DNA of 64,000 bases from CBDCGS01 sp965216915 (GTDB taxonomy: Bacteria; Pseudomonadota; Alphaproteobacteria; UBA828). The stretch lies in NCBI GenBank assembly GCA_965216915.1, contig CBDCGS010000005.1:423893-487892 (forward strand), read 5' to 3'. Each line of letters begins with the position of its first letter. Position 1 is the stretch's first letter. This document shows, in pieces, positions 20,982-29,751 of the stretch. The notes below the pieces were generated by a model, which was not told where the DNA came from, searched no databases, and worked only from the letters and a program-made list of their open reading frames with translations. Position numbers and translations under genes: made by a program.

Positions 20982-21902
20982 TCAGCCGGCCCCGCGCGCC
21001 TCGGCAGCGCTCGCAATCTGGGCGCCGCGGCTGAAGATGGCGAGGCCGAGGAAGGTCAGGCCGGTCGCCGCCCAGACATAGACGCTGTGCTGCTCGTCAT
21101 AGAGCCAGTAGCCCCAGCCGAACCCGGCAAGAACGATGAAATAGTTGAACTGGGAGAAGAAGACCGCACCGATGCGCCGCACCAAGATGAACCAGCACAC
21201 CATCGTCGATGCGTTGATCGCCGCCGCGTAGAGCACCGCCAGCATGCCGTCGAGCGTGGGGCCCGGGAAGAGATAGGCCTGCCCGGTGCCGAGCATGATC
21301 GGGACGAGAAGGATGGTCGCGCACGCGGTCATCCCGACCGACATCGCAAGCGGCGGCGCTGCAGGCGGGCGCAGGTAGACCGCCATCGTGTTGGTCGCGC
21401 CGAAGCAGAGCGGCGCGACCAGCGCGAGCAGCAGCCATCCCGCCATCTCGGGCTCCGGGAGGCTGAGATCGGGCACCAGCACGAGCAGGATGCCGGCAAG
21501 CCCAAGCAGCACCCCAATGGCGCCGGAGACCCGAAAGCGCTCGATCCGCACCAGGTAGGAGAGGACGTAGGTGATCATGGGGACGAGGATCAAGAGCAGT
21601 GTGATGATGGCGAGCGGCAGCTTCGGCGCCACGAAGGCGAGCAGCGGCACGGGAAACGCGATGCCGAGGGCGCCCAGCACGAAATAGGCCCGGATGTGGG
21701 GCCATGTGAGGCGCGGCAGATGGCCCAGCACCGCCGCCGGGATGGTCAGCGCCGCCGTCGCAAGCAACGAGAACCAGAAGACGTAGCCGATGTAGGGCAG
21801 CCCGGCCTCGGCGCTGAACCTGTTCACCGGGAAGAGCGCGCTGTAGATGACGGCGACGCCCGCGAGGGCGGGAATGAAGATGAGCTTGGACGCGCGCGGC
21901 AT
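20982..21902 (-). CDS. EamA/DMT-family transporter
   Basis: A 306-residue inner-membrane protein with ten hydrophobic helices arranged as two EamA repeats (LGALGIAFPVPLLAFVAPKL in the first half, AINASTMVCWFILVRRIGAV in the second). Members export amino acids or small metabolites. The N-terminus is MPRASKLIFIPALAGVAVIY, with helix 1 starting close to the ATG. No substrate can be assigned. It lies convergent to the MFS gene and reads away from the chemoreceptor terminator at about 22.05 kb. Confidence 0.85.
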   Translation of the reverse strand: MPRASKLIFIPALAGVAVIYSALFPVNRFSAEAGLPYIGYVFWFSLLATAALTIPAAVLGHLPRLTWPHIRAYFVLGALGIAFPVPLLAFVAPKLPLAIITLLLILVPMITYVLSYLVRIERFRVSGAIGVLLGLAGILLVLVPDLSLPEPEMAGWLLLALVAPLCFGATNTMAVYLRPPAAPPLAMSVGMTACATILLVPIMLGTGQAYLFPGPTLDGMLAVLYAAAINASTMVCWFILVRRIGAVFFSQFNYFIVLAGFGWGYWLYDEQHSVYVWAATGLTFLGLAIFSRGAQIASAAEARGAG

Positions 21903-22037
21903 GGGGTCTCGCCGTCACCGTGAAGGGGAGATGCGCGGCGAACAGCGCGCCGCAAATCAATGCCCGATTGCGCCTCCCACGGCAAGCGCGGCGCATCAAT
22001 GTGACCCGCGGAACGCCACCGTTCCCTCGAACGGGAA

Positions 22038-22067
22038 AGGGGCGAGCCTCCTCTGAGACTCGCCCCT
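22038..22067 (-). terminator. Intrinsic terminator of the membrane chemoreceptor gene
   Basis: A perfect 9-bp stem, AGGGGCGAG at 22038-22046 and CTCGCCCCT at 22059-22067, with a 12-base loop. On the minus strand it is followed by TTTCCC. It begins 54 bases after the stop of the chemoreceptor at 22121. Confidence 0.75.
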
Positions 22068-22120
22068 GAAAATTGCGCGCAGCGGCACCCGATAGCGGCG
22101 GGTGCGGCCCGGCGGCTCGT

Positions 22121-24349
22121 TTAGGCCGCCTTGACCTCGCTCAGGAAGCGCTCGACCTTGCCCTTGAGCGTTTCGGCCTTCTCGGCCAATTGCTGCGAGG
22201 AAGTGAGGACGTCGTTCGCGGCGTTGCCGGTCTCGGCGGCGGCCGCGTTTGCGCCCTCGATATTGCTCGAGACATCGTTCGTGAACGACGCCGCCTGCTC
22301 GACATTCTTGACGATTTCCTGCGTCGAGCTGTGCTGCTCCTCGATCGCCGCGGCGATCGCGGCGCTCGTCTCGTCGATCTGATTGATCGTCGTCGCGATG
22401 CTCGCAATCGCCTCCGCCGAATCCTTGGTGGCGGTCTGCACGTTGTTGATCTGACTCGAGATCTCCTCGGTTGCCTTGGCGGTCTGCGATGCGAGGCTCT
22501 TCACCTCGGAGGCGACCACGGCGAAGCCCTTGCCCGCTTCCCCGGCGCGCGCGGCCTCGATGGTGGCATTGAGCGCCAGGAGGTTCGTCTGTTCGGCGAT
22601 CGCGGTGATCAAGGAGACCACGTCACCGATCTTCTGGGACGCGTCGACCAAGCTTTGTACATTGTTGCTGGTCTCTTCCGCCTGGCTGACGGCGCCGGAG
22701 GCGATCCTCGAGGAGGTCTCGACCTGCTGGCCGATTTCGCGAATGGAGCAGGTCAGCTCCTCGGTCGCGGCCGCGACGGTCTGCACGTTTTGCGACGAAT
22801 GCCGCGATGAGTCCGCGGCCGACGTCGCCTGTTCGCTGGTCTGCATCGCGGTCGCCGACATACCCGTCGCAGCGCTTTCCATGGTTTGGGCCGCCCCCGA
22901 GACATCCTCCAGGATACTCGACACCTCGGCGTCGAACTCTCGGGTGAGCGTGTCGATGGCGCGCGTGCGGGCCTCACGGATCTCCTGCTCCTGCCGGCGC
23001 TCTTCGGCCATGGCGTCGGCCTCGATCATGTTGTCCTTGAACACCTGGACGGCATCGGCCATCTGCCCGATCTCGTCGCGGCGCCCGACCCCCGGAACCT
23101 CGATGGTCTTGTCGCCGCCCGCAAGCTCGCGCATCGCCTTGTTCATCTTGACGAGCGGATCGGCAACGTTTCTGCCGAGCAGCCAAGCGATGATTCCACA
23201 GATCACGATCGCAATGGCGATGCAGGCGTAGATCAGCGTGCGCACCAACCCGACGGCGGCCTCGCTGTCGACCCGGCGCTGCACCATCAACGCCTCTTCT
23301 TCGGCGTTGAACTCCTTCATCAAGCCGCGAAACGCGTCGAAATAAGTTTTGCCGCGCGCCTCGCCGACCAGATCGGCCATGTCATCCATGGTCTTGGCGT
23401 GGCCGATCTCGCGCCGCAGCTCGAGCATCGGGACGACGACCGCGGTTTGCCAGGCGTCGATGTTCTCACGCATCTCATCGAGCAGCGCGACTTGGGCGGG
23501 GTTGTCGCTCACGGTCTCTCTCAGCGCACCGACGAGGGACGAGAAATGCTCCTGCCCGTTCTGGTAGGGCTCGAGAAAGCTCTCCTTGCCCGTGATGACG
23601 AACCCGCGCATCCCGGTTTCCATGTCGACCGCAGCGGCGAGCACGGCATTGGCGCGGTCGATGACGCCATAGGTGTGCGCGACCCACGCCTCGGTCTCCT
23701 TCAACACGGCGGCCGGCTCGCTTGCCCCGGCGCCGATGCTGTCGCCGGGCGTGCCGCGGGCCGCCAGCGCCCGCTCAACTTGCTGAAAGGCCGCTAGAAA
23801 CTCCTCATGGCGCACCTCGAGAAGCGCCTCCTCCCGGCCGATAAAGGTCGCGATCTGTCCGCGCAGCTTGTCGAAATAGACCTTTCCGCGCCCCTCGCCG
23901 ACGATCCGCGCCACGTCATTCATGGTGTGGGCATCCCCGATCTCGCGGCGCAGCGCGATGGCGGGTTCGGCTGCATTCGCCTGCCAGTCCCGAAGCACCG
24001 ATGCAGCCTGCACGAGACGCTCAACCTGCGGTGGATTATCGCTGACCGTCTTCTGCAATTCCTCGATCCGATGATAGATGTCCGCCTCGCCCCGCGCGTA
24101 GGGCTCGAGGAATTCCCCCTTTCTCGCGAGCAGGAAGCCCCGCACGCCCGTCTCCATGTCCACGGCGAGAGCCATGATCGCCGCGTCTTCGGCTAATACA
24201 TGCTCCGCATGTTTGACCCATTTGTCGGTGTTGACCATGTTGTTGATCCCATAGACCGCGATACCGCCGACCAGCAGGATCAGCACCAGTGGCGCGCAGA
24301 TGCCGAGAATGAATTTGGCCTTCACCCTCGTCTTAACGAATTCGAGCAT
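22121..24349 (-). CDS. Membrane methyl-accepting chemotaxis protein with two CHASE3-like sensor domains
   Basis: A 742-residue receptor. The start is set at the ATG at 24349 (MLEFVKTRVKAKFILG); in-frame sequence further upstream is arginine-rich and non-coding in character. TM1 is at about 12-34 and TM2 at about 371-393. Between them are two related segments: DMETGVRGFLLARKGEFLEPY in the first and DMETGMRGFVITGKESFLEPY in the second, each followed by a matching TVSDNP block and an LRREIG...MDD-type block. This looks like a tandem CHASE3 duplication. A HAMP domain follows TM2, then the signalling domain with LLALNATIEAARAGEAGKGF near residue 595. The ligand is unknown. A terminator lies just downstream. 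Confidence 0.92.
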   Translation of the reverse strand: MLEFVKTRVKAKFILGICAPLVLILLVGGIAVYGINNMVNTDKWVKHAEHVLAEDAAIMALAVDMETGVRGFLLARKGEFLEPYARGEADIYHRIEELQKTVSDNPPQVERLVQAASVLRDWQANAAEPAIALRREIGDAHTMNDVARIVGEGRGKVYFDKLRGQIATFIGREEALLEVRHEEFLAAFQQVERALAARGTPGDSIGAGASEPAAVLKETEAWVAHTYGVIDRANAVLAAAVDMETGMRGFVITGKESFLEPYQNGQEHFSSLVGALRETVSDNPAQVALLDEMRENIDAWQTAVVVPMLELRREIGHAKTMDDMADLVGEARGKTYFDAFRGLMKEFNAEEEALMVQRRVDSEAAVGLVRTLIYACIAIAIVICGIIAWLLGRNVADPLVKMNKAMRELAGGDKTIEVPGVGRRDEIGQMADAVQVFKDNMIEADAMAEERRQEQEIREARTRAIDTLTREFDAEVSSILEDVSGAAQTMESAATGMSATAMQTSEQATSAADSSRHSSQNVQTVAAATEELTCSIREIGQQVETSSRIASGAVSQAEETSNNVQSLVDASQKIGDVVSLITAIAEQTNLLALNATIEAARAGEAGKGFAVVASEVKSLASQTAKATEEISSQINNVQTATKDSAEAIASIATTINQIDETSAAIAAAIEEQHSSTQEIVKNVEQAASFTNDVSSNIEGANAAAAETGNAANDVLTSSQQLAEKAETLKGKVERFLSEVKAA

Positions 24350-24582
24350 CGGTCTCTTTCTCCGAAGCAAGTGGCAGGTCGCGGTGCGAAGCGCGGGGGC
24401 GGAGCGTAAGCAAGACCCGTGAACCAAATGTGAATGACTTGCATTGTTGTCCGAGTGCTCCTCTCGTCGGAACGTGATGGCCTGAGGCGTACCGAGATGT
24501 CCGCGCGGTCGCTCCAACGAACGCGCGCCAAATCGCTTAGACTCGGCGTCCTCGCGTGATCGGCGACCGCAGGGGTTCGCAC

Positions 24583-26346
24583 ATGCCGACACCGCTCTCC
24601 GATGCTTCGGCGATCGCGGCCTCCCGATGGCTCGCGGCCTTTGCGCACGCGGTCGCGGACGGCGATCCGCCCGCCCTTCGGCGGCTCTTCCACGCCGAGA
24701 GCCACTGGCGCGATCTGCTCGCGTTGACGTGGAACATTGGCACGGTGAGCGGCGCCGGCCCGATCGCCGATGCGCTCGGCTCCGCCGCATCGGGCGCGCT
24801 CCGCAACCCCCAGGTCGATCCCGCTCGCACGCCGCCCCGCGCCGTCGCACGCGCGGGCGTTGAAGCGATCGAGGCGCTCGTCGGTTTCGAGACCCCCCAT
24901 GGTCCAGGCGAAGGCGTGCTCCGCCTGACGCCCGATCCCGACGCCGCGGGCACGCTCAAGGCTTGGACGCTGACGACCGCGCTCGCAGCGCTTAAGGATT
25001 TTCCGGAGCGCGTCGGCGCGTCGCGGCCGACCGGCGCGTCCTACTCCCGCGATTTCCGCGGACCCAATTGGCTCGACCGTCGCCGCGAAGCGACCGCCTA
25101 TGCCGACCGCGACCCGGCGGTGCTCGTGGTCGGCGGCGGCCAGGCCGGGCTCTCCATCGCCGCTCGCCTGACACAGCTCAACGTCGACACGCTGGTCGTC
25201 GATCGCCATCCGCGCATCGGTGACACCTGGCGCATCCGCTATCACGCCCTGACCCTGCACAACCAGGTGCATGTCAATCACCTGCCCTACATGCCCTATC
25301 CGCCGAGCTGGCCGCTCTACGTCCCCAAGGACAAGATCGCGAATTGGTTCGAGGCCTATGCCGAGAGCCTCGAGCTCAACGTGTGGACCGAGGCCGCGTT
25401 CGAGGGCGCGACCTATGATGCCGACGCGGCGTGCTGGAGCGCGACGGTCCGGCGCGGCGATGGCTCGGTTCGCGTGCTGAGGCCCCGGCACGTCGTCATG
25501 GCGACCGGCGTCAGCGGCATCCCGAACCTGCCGGCGCTTCCCGGCCTCGAGAGCTTCGCCGGCACGCGCGTTCACTCGAGCGGGTATGACGACGGCGCCG
25601 CATGGGCGGGCCGGCGCGCGATCGTGATCGGCACCGGCAACAGCGGCCACGACATCGCGCAAGATCTCCACCAGGCCGGCGCGCAGGTGACAATGGTGCA
25701 GCGCAGCCCGACGATGGTGATCAGCATCGAGCCCTGCGCGCAGCTTCCCTACGCTCTCTATGCGGAGGGTCCGCCGCTCGACGATTGCGATCTCATCACC
25801 GCCGGCACGCCGCTCGCCGTCGCCAAAGCCGCGCACATCCTCATGACCGCGACCGCGAAGGCGCTCGACCGGCCATTGCTCGAGCGCCTGGCGCGGGTCG
25901 GCTTCAAGCTCGACTTCGGCCCCGAGAAGGCCGGCTGGCAGTTCAGCTATCTCACACGCGGCGGCGGCTATTATTTCAACGTCGGCTGCTCGGACCTCAT
26001 CGCCGACGGCGCGATCACGCTCCTGCAGCTGGCGGAGATCGCCGAGATCGTGCCGGAGGGGGTGCGGCTCGACACCGGCGCGACGCACGGAGCGGATCTG
26101 ATCGTGCTCGCCACCGGCTACAAAGGCCTCGACCATCTCGTGCGCAAACTGTTCGGTGAGGCCGTGGCCGAGCGCGTCGGCCCGATCTGGGGCTTCGGCG
26201 AAACCCAGGAGCTCCGCAACATGTTCCAGCGCACCGGCCAGCCGGGCCTCTGGTTCATCGCCGGCAGCTTCGCGCAGTGCCGCATCTACTCGCGCTATCT
26301 CGCGATGCAGATCAAGGCCTGCGAGGAAGGCCTAATCGCGCCCTAG
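24583..26346 (+). CDS. Flavin-containing monooxygenase with N-terminal NTF2-like domain
   Basis: A 587-residue FAD/NADPH monooxygenase. Residues 1 to about 145 resemble a SnoaL/NTF2-like domain (FAHAVADGDPPALRRLFHAE, SHWRDLLALTWN). The FAD Rossmann motif is VLVVGGGQAGLSIAARLTQL and the NADPH motif AIVIGTGNSGHDIAQDLHQA. Between them RHPRIGDTWRIRYHALTLH is the usual FMO/BVMO spacing element. The substrate is unknown; related enzymes hydroxylate amines or act as Baeyer-Villiger catalysts. The ATG at 24583 with upstream AGGGG is preferred to a GTG at 24556. Confidence 0.88.
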   Translation: MPTPLSDASAIAASRWLAAFAHAVADGDPPALRRLFHAESHWRDLLALTWNIGTVSGAGPIADALGSAASGALRNPQVDPARTPPRAVARAGVEAIEALVGFETPHGPGEGVLRLTPDPDAAGTLKAWTLTTALAALKDFPERVGASRPTGASYSRDFRGPNWLDRRREATAYADRDPAVLVVGGGQAGLSIAARLTQLNVDTLVVDRHPRIGDTWRIRYHALTLHNQVHVNHLPYMPYPPSWPLYVPKDKIANWFEAYAESLELNVWTEAAFEGATYDADAACWSATVRRGDGSVRVLRPRHVVMATGVSGIPNLPALPGLESFAGTRVHSSGYDDGAAWAGRRAIVIGTGNSGHDIAQDLHQAGAQVTMVQRSPTMVISIEPCAQLPYALYAEGPPLDDCDLITAGTPLAVAKAAHILMTATAKALDRPLLERLARVGFKLDFGPEKAGWQFSYLTRGGGYYFNVGCSDLIADGAITLLQLAEIAEIVPEGVRLDTGATHGADLIVLATGYKGLDHLVRKLFGEAVAERVGPIWGFGETQELRNMFQRTGQPGLWFIAGSFAQCRIYSRYLAMQIKACEEGLIAP

Positions 26347-26477
26347 CCTTCGCGGGCGCCGCTCCATCGGCGACCGGCGCTCGGATACCCCGGTCACGGC
26401 GCACGGAACATCCCGAGATGAGGCGCAGGCGCCAGCGGTGCGTGGGGGGCGCGGGAGCGAGCGTCCCCGGGCACGCC

Positions 26478-26867
26478 CTACACCAGCGGGTTCTCGCCGC
26501 TCATGTAGATCGTCACGCGCTTGAACACACCGTTCTCGACGACGAAGAAGTTGCAGTTGCGCATCTCGATGCGGCTGCCGTCATTGTATTTGTTGCGCGC
26601 GACGAACTGCGAGGCGATCAGCTGGTTGTCGGCGTCGACCACGTGGCTGTAGTCACCGTGATAGATAACCTCGGTGCTGCCCATGAAATCGGCGAACATG
26701 CGGCGGATCTCGTCGTGCCCTTGATGGGTCACATGGGCGGTCTGCACCGTGAGGCTGGCGTCGGGCGCGAAGCAGGCGATCACCGCGTCCAGGTTCTTGT
26801 TGTCGACATTGCGGAAATATTTCGTCTCGACAAGCTCGATGAGCGCCTCGGCGTTGAGGTTCGGCAT
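26478..26867 (-). CDS. SnoaL/NTF2-like small protein
   Basis: A 129-residue protein with the NTF2-like fold pattern: an N-terminal helical stretch (ALIELVETKYFRNVDNKNLD), AVIACFAPDASLTV, a phenylalanine-rich middle, and a C-terminal beta hairpin ending GVFKRVTIYMSGENPLV. Members are small isomerases, hydrolases or ligand carriers. The segment RNKYNDGSRIEMRNCNFFVV is well conserved in style. It is convergent with the monooxygenase; the 131 bases between them show nothing notable. No specific reaction can be assigned. Confidence 0.75.
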   Translation of the reverse strand: MPNLNAEALIELVETKYFRNVDNKNLDAVIACFAPDASLTVQTAHVTHQGHDEIRRMFADFMGSTEVIYHGDYSHVVDADNQLIASQFVARNKYNDGSRIEMRNCNFFVVENGVFKRVTIYMSGENPLV

Positions 26868-27018
26868 GCTGCCCCCAATGGTCGGTGGTTGGTCGGTGCG
26901 ATCCTAGCGTGATCGCCCACGCGGGCAAGGGCGCCGTCCGGGCCCAATATCCCGTTTGCCCGCCGTCGCAATTCGATGGAAAGTGCGAGATTGATTGGGT
27001 CACGCGAGGACTGTTCCG

Positions 27019-27894
27019 ATGCGAGTACTCCGGCCTGCCGCACTGCTTGTTGCCTTTCTCGCTCTCATAGCCGCATCTGAAGGCGCACGCGCCGAGTCAC
27101 TGCTCGAACGGGGCACCTATCTCGTGCGCGGCGTCGTCGCCTGCGGCAATTGCCACACGACCCGCGCCGCCGATGGCCGTTTCATCGACGGGATGGAACT
27201 CGCCGGCGGCGTCGTGATCGCGGAGGAGGGCCTCTTCACGGCGCGCGTGCCCAACATCACGCCGGACGTGGAAACCGGGATCGGCGGTTGGACCGATGCA
27301 GAGCTCATCACCGCGATCCGCGACGGGCTGAGACCCGACGGCTCGCTCATCGGACCGCCGATGCCGTTCTCGCAGTATCGCGGCATCTCCGACCGCGACG
27401 CCGCGGCGATCGTCGCCTACTTGCGTAGTGTCCCGGCGGTCAAGAACACCGTCGCGCGCTCGGAGTATAAGATTCCGCTGCCCCCAGCCTGGGGACCACC
27501 GGTCGAACAGGTGCCCGACCCGTCACCCGCCGACCGCGTGACCTACGGCGCCTATCTCGCGGGCCCGCTCGGCCACTGCGTCGCGTGCCACACGCCTATG
27601 ATCATGGGCCGCTCGCTCTACGACACCAAGCTGGGTGCCGGCGGTTTCCCGATCGCCGTCGGCCCCGGCATTCACGTGATGTCGAGCAACATCACGCCGC
27701 ACGTCGAGACCGGCATCGGCGGCTGGAGCGAGGCAGAGATCGCGCGCGCGATCACCGACGGTGTCCGACCCGACGGCAGCCGGCTCCACCCGATCATGCC
27801 GACGCGCTTCTATGCGACGATGACCGCCGAGGACGTCGCCGCGCTCGTCGCCTATCTGCGCTCGCTCGAGCCCGTCGAGAACGCCGTGCGCTGA
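27019..27894 (+). CDS. Dihaem c-type cytochrome, periplasmic
   Basis: A 291-residue protein with a clear Sec signal peptide (MRVLRPAALLVAFLALIAAS, ending near ARAES) and two haem c sites, CGNCH near residue 43 and CVACH near residue 190. Each is followed by an ITPDVETGIGGW/ITPHVETGIGGW repeat and a methionine-containing PMPFS or IMPTR segment. The two halves are therefore a duplicated cytochrome c domain, as in cytochrome subunits of periplasmic alcohol dehydrogenases and form II molybdenum hydroxylases. The ATG at 27019 is preferred over an upstream GTG because it begins the signal peptide. It ends 28 bases before the methyltransferase gene. The electron donor is unknown. Confidence 0.9.
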   Translation: MRVLRPAALLVAFLALIAASEGARAESLLERGTYLVRGVVACGNCHTTRAADGRFIDGMELAGGVVIAEEGLFTARVPNITPDVETGIGGWTDAELITAIRDGLRPDGSLIGPPMPFSQYRGISDRDAAAIVAYLRSVPAVKNTVARSEYKIPLPPAWGPPVEQVPDPSPADRVTYGAYLAGPLGHCVACHTPMIMGRSLYDTKLGAGGFPIAVGPGIHVMSSNITPHVETGIGGWSEAEIARAITDGVRPDGSRLHPIMPTRFYATMTAEDVAALVAYLRSLEPVENAVR

Positions 27895-27922
27895 GCGGGA
27901 AGCATGATAGAGCAGGTGAGAG

Positions 27923-28975
27923 ATGGCTGACCCGACTCCCGAGACCGGTCTGATTGCCCGCCTCGATGCGGGCCCGGTGATCTGCGCCGAAGGCTATCTC
28001 TTCGAGTTGGAGCGGCGCGGCTACCTGCAGGCCGGACCCTATGTCCCGGAGGTGGTGCTCGAGCATCCCGAGATGGTGACGCAGCTCCACCGCGAGTTCG
28101 TGCATGCGGGTTCCGATATCGTCGAAGCCTTCACCTACTACGCGCACCGGCAGAAGCTCCGCGTCATCGGCAAGGAAGACCGGCTGGAGGAGATCAACCG
28201 CCGGGCGCTCGCGCTCGCGGCCGAGGTGGCGCGCGAGAGCGGCGCGTTGCTTGCCGGCAACATCTGCAACACCAACCTCTTCGTGCCCGATGATCCCGCG
28301 AGCCACGTGGAGGCGCGCGCGATGTTCGAGGAGCAGGTGGGCTGGGCGGTCGACGCGGGCGTCGACCTCATCATCGGCGAGACCTTCTCTTTCTTGGGCG
28401 AGGCGCTGCTCGCGCTGGAGGCGATCAAGGCGACGGGCAAGACGGCCGTTGTGACCCTCGCGATCCACACCAAGCCCGAGACACTCGACGGCCTCGCGCC
28501 GGCGGAGGCCTGCGCCAGGCTCGAGGCGGCGGGCGCGGCCGTGGTGGGGCTCAACTGCATCCGCGGGCCCGCGACGACGCTGCCGCTCATGCGCGAGATC
28601 CGTGACGCGGTCTCGTGCCACGTCGCGGCGCTCCCCGTGCCCTACCGCACCACGCCCGCCGCGCCCACCTTCCACACGCTGCGCGATCCCGGCTGTCCGC
28701 ATGTGCCGAACGACTTCCCCTTCCCCACCGCGCTCGACCCCTTCACCTGCAACCGCTACGAGATCGCGGCGTTCGGGCGGGAGGCAGCGGCGCTCGGCGT
28801 GCGCTATCTCGGGGTCTGCTGCGGCGCGGGCCCACACCATGTGCGAAGCCTCGCCGAGGCGCTCGGCAAGCCGGCCGCCGCAAGCCGCTATTCGCCCGAC
28901 ATGGCCGGCCACGCCTTCTTCGGCGACGACCGGGGCGCGCGGAAGGCCTACCAAGACCTCGCAGATCAGCTTTAG
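27923..28975 (+). CDS. Homocysteine S-methyltransferase family protein (BHMT-like)
   Basis: A 350-residue cytoplasmic barrel enzyme. The zinc ligands of the family are present: the cysteine in VVGLNCIRGP and the pair in GVCCGAGPHHVRSL. Length and order match betaine-homocysteine methyltransferase, which moves a methyl group from glycine betaine or a similar methyl donor to homocysteine. The sequence EAFTYYAHRQKLRVIG is typical of the BHMT branch. A role in betaine, sulfonium or trigonelline-type methyl metabolism fits the amine-oxidising genes nearby, but the donor is not proven. The ATG has an upstream GGTGAG. Confidence 0.85.
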   Translation: MADPTPETGLIARLDAGPVICAEGYLFELERRGYLQAGPYVPEVVLEHPEMVTQLHREFVHAGSDIVEAFTYYAHRQKLRVIGKEDRLEEINRRALALAAEVARESGALLAGNICNTNLFVPDDPASHVEARAMFEEQVGWAVDAGVDLIIGETFSFLGEALLALEAIKATGKTAVVTLAIHTKPETLDGLAPAEACARLEAAGAAVVGLNCIRGPATTLPLMREIRDAVSCHVAALPVPYRTTPAAPTFHTLRDPGCPHVPNDFPFPTALDPFTCNRYEIAAFGREAAALGVRYLGVCCGAGPHHVRSLAEALGKPAAASRYSPDMAGHAFFGDDRGARKAYQDLADQL

Positions 28976-28980
28976 AGTCG

Positions 28981-29466
28981 CTATAGCCAGCGGCGCACGG
29001 AGTTCTTGTAGTCCCGGTAGGCGTCGCCGAACTTGCGCTCCAAATAGGCCTCCTCGGGCAGCACCGCGATGACGTGCACGATGGCGCTCGCGAGCGGTGC
29101 GAGGAGCAGGACCCAGCCATTGTCGGCGCCGATGCCGACGGCGCTCTGCAGCAGCGCAAGGCCGAGATACATCGGGTTGCGTGTCAGGCGGTAGACGCCG
29201 CTCCGGATGATCTCGGGCGTGACGCGCCACGGCTCGGGGTCCTGGCCGGTGCGGCGAAAGAGCCGGAGCGCGGCCCCGGCGAGGGCGAGCCCGCCAAGCC
29301 CGAGCAGCGCGGCGAGCCCGACGCGGGCCTCCCAGCCGAGGCCGAGCGGCAGCGCCAAGACCAGCACATGCAATCCCACACCAAGCCCGAGCGCCAGCCC
29401 ATGCACGAGCGGCGGCGGAACACGGACGGCCGCGCCGTCCCTCGGCGCGCTCTCGGGGCTCGCCAC
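28981..29466 (-). CDS. Isoprenylcysteine carboxyl methyltransferase-like membrane protein
   Basis: A 161-residue protein with about four hydrophobic helices and the ICMT/PEMT family signature: GVYRLTRNPMYLGLALLQSA followed by LPEEAYLERKFGDAYRDYKN and VRRWL at the C-terminus. The family contains membrane SAM-dependent methyltransferases of lipids or unknown substrates. It starts 12 bases after the stop of the zinc-ribbon gene and is on the same strand as hyuA-hyuB, so it is probably the last gene of that operon. The substrate is unknown. Confidence 0.82.
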   Translation of the reverse strand: MASPESAPRDGAAVRVPPPLVHGLALGLGVGLHVLVLALPLGLGWEARVGLAALLGLGGLALAGAALRLFRRTGQDPEPWRVTPEIIRSGVYRLTRNPMYLGLALLQSAVGIGADNGWVLLLAPLASAIVHVIAVLPEEAYLERKFGDAYRDYKNSVRRWL

Positions 29467-29478
29467 CCGCCGGGCCCG

Positions 29479-29751
29479 CTAGACCTTCACCACGTCGTTG
29501 AGAAAGGGATCGCCCGGCAGCGCGGACTCGCTATCGAGAAGGGCGCCGCAGCCGGGGCAGTAGAAGCGTCGCAGGAGCACACGCGGCGCGTTGGTGTAGG
29601 GCGTGCCCGCGGCACCCTTGAGTGGCACTTCATCGCAGCGCGCCGCGGGCTTCCAGGGCGCGCCGGCGGGCCCGAGCGCATGCCCGCAGCCCATGCAGGA
29701 GATTTGGCGAGCCTCGTCGACGACCAGGGTCGCGGAGATGCGCGTGCTCAT
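29479..29751 (-). CDS. Small zinc-ribbon subunit, acetone carboxylase gamma-like
   Basis: A 90-residue protein with two CxxC knuckles, CMGCG near residue 19 and CPGCG near residue 65, so a zinc-ribbon fold is likely. Its start overlaps the hyuB stop by four bases (ATGA), which indicates translational coupling. Small proteins of this kind accompany HyuA/HyuB-like subunits in acetone and acetophenone carboxylases (the gamma subunit). The size is shorter than classical AcxC, so the relationship is inferred from context and cysteine pattern. Confidence 0.7.
   Translation of the reverse strand: MSTRISATLVVDEARQISCMGCGHALGPAGAPWKPAARCDEVPLKGAAGTPYTNAPRVLLRRFYCPGCGALLDSESALPGDPFLNDVVKV

Noticed and set aside
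24350..24850. N-terminal extension of the membrane chemoreceptor to 24850
   Set aside because: The extra 167 residues are Arg-rich without structure and overlap the FAD-monooxygenase gene on the other strand; the ATG at 24349 begins a proper TM1.
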